This document shows positions 6,727 through 10,243 of a stretch of 10,243 nucleotides of DNA, one piece after another. This DNA is from an uncultured Lachnospiraceae bacterium (GTDB lineage Bacteria > Bacillota > Clostridia > Lachnospirales > Lachnospiraceae), in contig CAJUHQ010000129.1 of the NCBI GenBank assembly GCA_910586095.1, forward strand, positions 1 to 10,243. The letters run 5' to 3'. The translations under genes were made by a program, and so were the position numbers. The notes under the pieces are model-generated. The model saw only the letters and a list, made by a program, of their open reading frames with translations, had not been told where the DNA came from and made no database searches. Position 1 is the first letter of the stretch. Each line of letters begins with the position of its first letter.

Positions 6727-7626
6727 TTACATATAAACTTTTTTAAAAGCATTGTATGTTTTTAAAAGGCCTTCCGAAAATTTAGTATAACATACATTTA
6801 ATTCTACTTTACTTTTTATATTAGAATATAGTTCTGATTCCTCCATCGTTAAAGGAAATGGCAATGGAACATTTTGTGATAGTGCTTGTTCTTTTGTCAT
6901 TGGAATAATCTCATATTCAACATCCGCAATTTCTTTTAGCTGATTCACAAACATATGATAATCAAGAATCATATCATCACATACATTATAAATTTGGTTA
7001 AAACTGTTAGTATTTAATAAACATTTGATAATAATATCTGCAGCATCTTTTATATATACAAATTGAAATTTTCCAGTAGCATCTTTTATATATGGAAGAA
7101 TATGATTTTGAACCAACATTTGAATGTATAAGGCTTCACGCGGAGCATAATTGTATGGACCATATAAAATCGCAGGACGAAGAATTGTATAAGATATTTT
7201 TCTTTTAACACATTCAAAGATCAACTCTTTCTCCAATTCTATTTTTCCTATTATATAATTTCCTGCTTCTCCTGGTATAGATCTTTTTTCAAGTGGCCCT
7301 TTTTCATCCATAAGTATTTTATGACCACGTTCATATACATCTACTGTACTTATGAAAATATATTGTTGTACTCTTCCAGATATATTGTCTAATACTATTT
7401 TAATATCACCTTTATTGTATCCACAAAAATCTACTATGACATCATAGTCTTCTGTACAATTTTTCCATAAATTAATATCTTTTCTATCTCCAATCAATTG
7501 ACTCACACCAAAATCTTTCATAGAATATGTTCCACGATTGACTACGGTTATAGTATGTTCACTTGATGCCTGCATAACAAAAACTCTTCCGTAAAAATAA
7601 CTTCCCCCCAATACAAGTATTTTCAT
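6727..7626 (-). CDS. NAD-dependent epimerase/dehydratase family protein (extended SDR, GGTxFxG type)
   Basis: This encodes 299 residues, a normal length for the extended short-chain dehydrogenase/reductase family. The N-terminus MKILVLGGSYFYGR holds the nucleotide-binding glycines G7, G8 and G13 in the GGSxFxG form seen in an epimerase-like subgroup. VIVDFCGY (63-70) follows the second strand. FISTVDVYERG (91-101) gives the catalytic Ser/Thr (S93/T94), and YIIGK (Tyr124, Lys128) gives the YxxxK pair. ILRPAILYGPYNY (148-160) and FQFVYIKDAADII (187-199) are the typical substrate-side motifs. It probably converts a nucleotide-sugar or similar substrate with bound NAD(P) in the cytoplasm; the substrate cannot be told. 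The start ATG follows GAAAGGATAATT, a usable AAAGGA site with 6 bases of spacing. It is a lone gene, convergent to the aldo/keto reductase. No sugar-nucleotide or polysaccharide genes are nearby to point to a pathway. Confidence 0.88.
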   Translation of the reverse strand: MKILVLGGSYFYGRVFVMQASSEHTITVVNRGTYSMKDFGVSQLIGDRKDINLWKNCTEDYDVIVDFCGYNKGDIKIVLDNISGRVQQYIFISTVDVYERGHKILMDEKGPLEKRSIPGEAGNYIIGKIELEKELIFECVKRKISYTILRPAILYGPYNYAPREALYIQMLVQNHILPYIKDATGKFQFVYIKDAADIIIKCLLNTNSFNQIYNVCDDMILDYHMFVNQLKEIADVEYEIIPMTKEQALSQNVPLPFPLTMEESELYSNIKSKVELNVCYTKFSEGLLKTYNAFKKVYM

Positions 7627-8153
7627 AATTATCCTTTCTAAGTATTAAAACTATACTAGCAATTTTATATAGCATTAATTCTAATTAAAACTCATTAAAT
7701 GATTCATTTTATTGAATTTTACATCTATATTTATAAAATGTCAATTTTATTCTATAGTTCAATTTCAGAATTACACTATATTGACTGAATTGGTAATTAC
7801 TAATATTTAAAAACGTATTTGACTTGTATAGTCATATGCATTTTTGATTATTGACTTAATTAGTTAATTACATTTTTCGCAGTAAATAAGGCACTTTTGT
7901 TATAATTTCAAATAGTTTTTACCCTAAATTCCTAATTTAAATTGTTCTGAATAAAAAGTTTAAAAAAATGGATTAGTAGAAATTAATTGTTTAATTATGT
8001 TTATATTTTGAATTTTTTCCTTCAATATATATATTTTTTTCTTTCATAAAATTCATTTTAGAATATTAGAAGCAAGCTCCCTCATTATTGAAATATTTTA
8101 CATAATTTAAACTTCATATTATAAAAAGATAGCTTATACGAAATGAAAAGATA
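7627..8153. other. AT-rich gap upstream of the epimerase gene
   Basis: No gene is supportable here. The stretch carries the cluster of TTGACT boxes listed separately (7781-7871), a few very short ATG-led frames without ribosome binding sites, and long A/T runs. The promoter of the epimerase gene should lie here on the minus strand; TATAGT and TATATA are candidate -10 boxes about 25-45 bases upstream of its ATG, but neither has a convincing -35. Confidence 0.5.
7781..7871 (+). promoter_or_regulatory. Orphan promoter/operator-like cluster of three TTGACT boxes
   Basis: TTGACT occurs at 7781, 7819 and 7851. The first has TATTTA at a 17-base spacing (7804-7809), a promoter-like pair on the plus strand. 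The second forms the palindrome TGACT-TGTAT-AGTCA (7820-7834) just downstream of that -10, the same geometry as the marR promoter and operator at 1707-1757. The first and third also share a longer repeat: TTGACTGAATTGGTAATTAC (7781-7800) resembles TTGACTTAATTAGTTAATTAC (from 7851). No gene follows on the plus strand, so a regulated gene may have been lost. Chance similarity in AT-rich DNA is possible. Confidence 0.35.
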
Positions 8154-8186
8154 AAAAAGACTCACTATTTATTAGTGAATCTTTTT
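8154..8186 (-). terminator. Rho-independent terminator on the minus strand
   Basis: Read on the minus strand, AAAAAGATTCACTA (plus-strand 8186-8173) pairs with TAGTGAGTCTTTTT (8167-8154) around a 5-base loop, with one G-U wobble, and is followed by a T-rich tail (TTTTTT, then ATCTTTT). It would end transcripts arriving from the MATE gene, whose stop codon is about 250 bases away. The unusual distance leaves room for the rRNA-like segment at 8236-8296, of which it may have been the original terminator. Confidence 0.75.
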
Positions 8187-8235
8187 ATAACCTCATAAAA
8201 ATTACATATTGGTAGCTCATAACAAATATATTTAT

Positions 8236-8296
8236 TTAATCCCTTAATCTATTAGTACTACTCTCCCACCTCTTGTACAGTCACTCTTACATCTAT
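8236..8296 (-). pseudogene. Short segment resembling the extreme 3' end of 23S rRNA (degenerate)
   Basis: On the minus strand, 8258-8241 reads GTACTAATAGATTAAGGG, very close to the 3' end of clostridial 23S rRNA (GUACUAAUAGAUCGAGGG). About 25 bases upstream GATGTAAGAGTG (8293-8282) resembles the GGTGTAAGTGC that starts the last 23S hairpin, at about the right distance. Between the two the hairpin sequence itself is not conserved. A terminator follows some 50 bases downstream, as after an rRNA operon. No larger 23S part and no 5S is visible, so at best it is a decayed fragment. It could also be coincidence. Confidence 0.35.
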
Positions 8297-8378
8297 GTTT
8301 ATGAAACAGAATCCAAACAACGTTCTACTACTATTTTATTCGATATGAGATAAACAACATATCTGCGTAATTTCTATT

Positions 8379-8437
8379 AACCGTTATTTTTTCATATCTA
8401 TTATCTTATCATTAAAAACCGTCATTTTTTCATATCA
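8379..8437. repeat. Two direct copies of a 21-bp sequence behind the MATE gene
   Basis: AACCGTTATTTTTTCATATCT (8379-8399) recurs as AACCGTCATTTTTTCATATCA (8417-8437), with two mismatches and a 38-base period. The second copy ends one base before the stop codon of the MATE gene. The repeats may come from slippage or be a small tandem duplication; no coding role is seen. Confidence 0.6.
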
Positions 8438-8438
8438 T

Positions 8439-9845
8439 TTATTTCTGTTCAACAATATTTTGTAACCATATCCCCTTTTTGACTAATACAAAACCAATAA
8501 TGCATTTAATAATATCACTAAATTGAACTATAATATATACTCCAATAACGTGAAGTGTTGTAAAATGACTTAAAAGGAAAGCAATCACTACACTTACACA
8601 CCAAATAAAGACGCTATCAAATAAAAATGTGATAATAGTCTTACCACCAGATCTTAGTGTAAAATATGTGGCATGCAAAAAGGCATTTTGCGGCATAAAT
8701 ATTGCTGTTGTTATAATAAAATATTGAGCAAGTTGTTTTGCCTCATCATTTATTTTATATAACTTTGGAAATATTGGCGCCATAAAAGACATAAGTATAG
8801 CTACAATAGTACAACATCCTACAGAAAAAGCTATTAATTTATTATCAATATCACGCGCTTCCTTCATCTTTCCAGCTCCTAAGAGTTGTCCAACTATAAT
8901 TGCCACAGAATCTCCAAGCGCTATAAAAACAATATTAAAAACATTACTGATTGTATTAGAAACATTTAATCCTGCTACTACATTTAGTCCTCTTATAGAA
9001 TAACATTGTGCCAGCATTGCCATTCCTGCCGCCCACAATGTTTCATTAAATAAAAGTGGACTTCCTTTTTGTACAATTTTTAAAATAAGCTCTTTTGGCA
9101 CTTTTAATGTACGATAAAGCCCTATAGAAAATGGGTATATACTTCTTTTTCTATGTATTTGTAAAGTAATGATTAGCATTTCAATATAACGTGAGATTAC
9201 AGTAGCTATAGCAGCTCCAGATACTCCTAAAGCAGGAATTCCAAATTTCCCATATATTAAGACATAATTCAATATTAAATTTACAAATACAGCAACAATT
9301 CCTGCTTTCATTGGTAAAATTGTTTGACCACATTCTCGTAATGTACTAGAATACATCTGCACAATAGCAAAAGCAGGCAATCCAAGTAACATCAATCTAA
9401 GATATTCTATACCATATCCTAATGTTTTTGCCACATTTTCTTCTGTGCCCTCACCTTTTAAATAAATACCTATCAACCCTTGTCCTGCACAGAGAAAAAG
9501 TATACAAGTCAATATAGAAATTAGAGAAACCATCCAGAACTTAAAACGCATTGTTTGTCGCACTCCTTCATGATTTCCCTGTCCATAATATTGAGCTGTA
9601 AAAATTCCTGCTCCTGATACTCCTCCAAATATACAAAGATTATACACAAAAATCAATTGATTGACTATTGCCACTCCTGACATTTGTTCCGTACCAATTT
9701 GTCCTATCATAATATTATCAAGCAAACTTACAAAATTAGTAATACCATTTTGAATCATAATTGGAACTGCAATCATGAGTACCATTTTATAAAAATCTTT
9801 ACTCCCCACAAACTTTCTTATTAATTTTTCTTTACTTTTAGTCAT
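8439..9845 (-). CDS. MATE family efflux transporter
   Basis: From ATG 9845 this encodes 468 residues, a normal length for the 12-helix MATE family in the inner membrane. MATE pumps export cationic drugs, dyes or metabolites using Na+ or H+ gradients; the substrate is not readable. The two pseudo-symmetric halves are visible. The first has SLLDNIMIGQIG (Asp43, the VDxxMVG-like motif), AQYYGQGNHEG and the signature NLILNYVLIYGKFGIPALG (189-207). The second has GDSVAIIVGQLLGAG (311-325) followed by KMKEARD. Hydrophobic segments alternate along the whole length with a loop at about 230-260. The open frame extends upstream to an ATG at 9890 (MAFCALSGAKGMDIKM), but that start has no ribosome binding site, and the ATG at 9857 touches AAAGGA without spacing. 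ATG 9845 lies behind AAAGGA and GGA, so I prefer it. The sequence changes to GC-richer, different DNA right behind this start. Confidence 0.92.
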   Translation of the reverse strand: MTKSKEKLIRKFVGSKDFYKMVLMIAVPIMIQNGITNFVSLLDNIMIGQIGTEQMSGVAIVNQLIFVYNLCIFGGVSGAGIFTAQYYGQGNHEGVRQTMRFKFWMVSLISILTCILFLCAGQGLIGIYLKGEGTEENVAKTLGYGIEYLRLMLLGLPAFAIVQMYSSTLRECGQTILPMKAGIVAVFVNLILNYVLIYGKFGIPALGVSGAAIATVISRYIEMLIITLQIHRKRSIYPFSIGLYRTLKVPKELILKIVQKGSPLLFNETLWAAGMAMLAQCYSIRGLNVVAGLNVSNTISNVFNIVFIALGDSVAIIVGQLLGAGKMKEARDIDNKLIAFSVGCCTIVAILMSFMAPIFPKLYKINDEAKQLAQYFIITTAIFMPQNAFLHATYFTLRSGGKTIITFLFDSVFIWCVSVVIAFLLSHFTTLHVIGVYIIVQFSDIIKCIIGFVLVKKGIWLQNIVEQK

Positions 9846-9901
9846 TTTTATATCCATTCCTTTCGCTCCGCTCAAGGCACAAAACGCCATGAAAAAGCAA
9901 G

Positions 9902-9930
9902 TTGTGTCTCAGCGGTTTTCTTTTTATAAT
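9902..9930 (+). promoter_or_regulatory. Candidate promoter of the IS110 leader RNA and transposase
   Basis: A perfect -10 TATAAT is at 9925-9930. TTGTGT at 9902-9907, at exactly 17 bases of spacing, matches the first half of a -35 box. The predicted start of transcription is near 9937, about 230 bases before the transposase ATG. In studied IS110 elements promoter parts are split between the two ends and join in the circular form, so the weak -35 may be the flank replacing a better one. Confidence 0.5.
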
Positions 9931-9936
9931 TCTTGC

Positions 9937-10140
9937 CATAGGGATAAGCGGTACACTACAAATCACGGCGAGGTGAGTGGGCTGTCCAGTCTTCTGGATG
10001 ACCGTATTTTTATATGTGTAGGATGCTTTTTCAAGCACAAATAAGTGTGGTTCGACCACGCAACCTTATCTTTGTTAAAACAATTCTCGTTTTAATCCTA
10101 AGCATCCAGTCAATGCCTCTTACTCCCTATATCTCTTACA
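9937..10140 (+). ncRNA. Candidate IS110 bridge RNA (two-domain structured leader)
   Basis: The leader between the predicted promoter and the transposase gene folds by eye into two adjoining stem-loop domains. Domain 1: TACAC (9952-9956) with GTGTA (10016-10020), inside it ACGG (9965-9968) with CCGT (10002-10005), and inside that TCCAG (9985-9989) with CTGGA (9994-9998), leaving internal loops. Domain 2 starts at the next base: GGATGCTT (10021-10028) with AAGCATCC (10100-10107), a perfect 8 bp, enclosing a hairpin at 10037-10075 (ATAAG/CTTAT around GTGGT-TCG-ACCAC) and the hairpin TTAAAAC/GTTTTAA (about 10075-10095). IS110-group elements encode a bridge RNA of roughly 170-200 bases between the left end and the transposase gene, with two internal loops that pair with target and donor DNA. 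Position, size and two-domain layout fit. The 3' end and the loop-DNA pairing are not determined. Confidence 0.55.
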
Positions 10141-10153
10141 GAACCTCTGGTTC
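10141..10153 (+). promoter_or_regulatory. Small hairpin just before the transposase ribosome binding site
   Basis: GAACC-TCT-GGTTC is a perfect 5-bp stem with a 3-base loop ending 3 bases before AAAGGAG (10156-10162). It could end the leader RNA or limit access to the ribosome binding site, keeping transposase levels low. Its role is inferred only from position. Confidence 0.35.
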
Positions 10154-10167
10154 GGAAAGGAGTCCCT

Positions 10168-10243
10168 ATGGCTTTAAAAATTGTGTATCAAATCTGTTGT
10201 GGTATTGACGTTCACAAGACTTTTGTCGTTGCCTGCATCGCTT
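10168..10243 (+). CDS. IS110 family transposase, N-terminal 25 codons (partial)
   Basis: ATG at 10168 follows AAAGGAG (10156-10162) with 5 bases of spacing and opens a frame that runs off the window end: MALKIVYQICCGIDVHKTFV then VACIA. The GIDVHK motif with its Asp (residue 14) is the hallmark start of the RuvC-like DEDD domain of IS110-family transposases, which recombine circular donor DNA into a target guided by a bridge RNA. The Cys pair before GIDVHK is common in clostridial members. Only about 25 of the expected 350-400 residues are visible, so intactness cannot be judged, nor can the IS110 versus IS1111 subgroup; a structured leader upstream favours the IS110 subgroup. Confidence 0.88.
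   Translation, partial: MALKIVYQICCGIDVHKTFVVACIA

Larger units (their letters stand above)
9861..10243 (+). mobile_element. Left part of an IS110-family insertion sequence (partial)
   Basis: Base composition rises in GC abruptly just upstream of the MATE start, and from there to the window end the DNA consists of a structured non-coding leader followed by an IS110-type transposase start. IS110 elements usually lack terminal inverted repeats, so the exact left end cannot be fixed by eye; it lies somewhere between about 9860 and 9935. The rest of the element is beyond the window. Confidence 0.55.

Noticed and set aside
9838..10059. Minus-strand open frame of 73 codons
   Set aside because: It crosses the composition boundary and the IS110 leader, overlaps the MATE start in another frame and has no recognisable product.
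10014..10208. Plus-strand open frame of 64 codons
   Set aside because: It overlaps the structured leader and the true transposase start, which has a good ribosome binding site and the GIDVHK motif in another frame.

Overview
The window looks like an accessory, mobile-element-rich stretch of a low-GC Firmicute chromosome, most likely a gut Clostridia/Lachnospiraceae-type organism. This rests on very AT-rich intergenic DNA, AGGAGG-type ribosome binding sites, a TnpV-type transposon protein remnant, and typical clostridial MATE, MarR and IS110 sequences. No species can be named from the sequence alone.

Left part (1-2150), moderate GC: the 3' end of an unrecognised gene (+), a broken DUF91/NucS-like nuclease gene (-), an intact two-gene operon encoding a MarR regulator and a nitroreductase (-) with a clear promoter and a palindromic operator, and a frameshifted tnpV remnant (-). 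This patchwork of fragments suggests repeated insertion and deletion of mobile DNA.

Middle part (2150-8440), extremely AT-rich: about 2.75 kb with no intact gene, containing a miniaturised, mutated transposase remnant (3808-4063) and a possible decayed membrane-protein gene (4720-4883). Next come an intact YghZ/Gpr-type aldo/keto reductase (+) with a strong hairpin terminator and an intact NAD-dependent epimerase/dehydratase-family gene (-). A second gene-poor stretch follows; it holds an orphan TTGACT operator-like cluster, a minus-strand terminator and a short segment resembling the extreme 3' end of 23S rRNA.

Right part (8439-10243): a MATE-family efflux transporter (-). Base composition then shifts abruptly to the 5' region and first 25 codons of an IS110-family transposase (+), cut by the window end. 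Upstream of that transposase lie a promoter-like TATAAT and a two-domain nested stem-loop array, in the position and size range where IS110 elements encode their bridge RNA. This is the most interesting signal in the window.

Functionally, the intact cargo genes (nitroreductase with its MarR regulator, aldo/keto reductase, epimerase-like reductase, MATE pump) could fit a loose theme of redox detoxification and export. They do not form one operon, and that theme is inference only.
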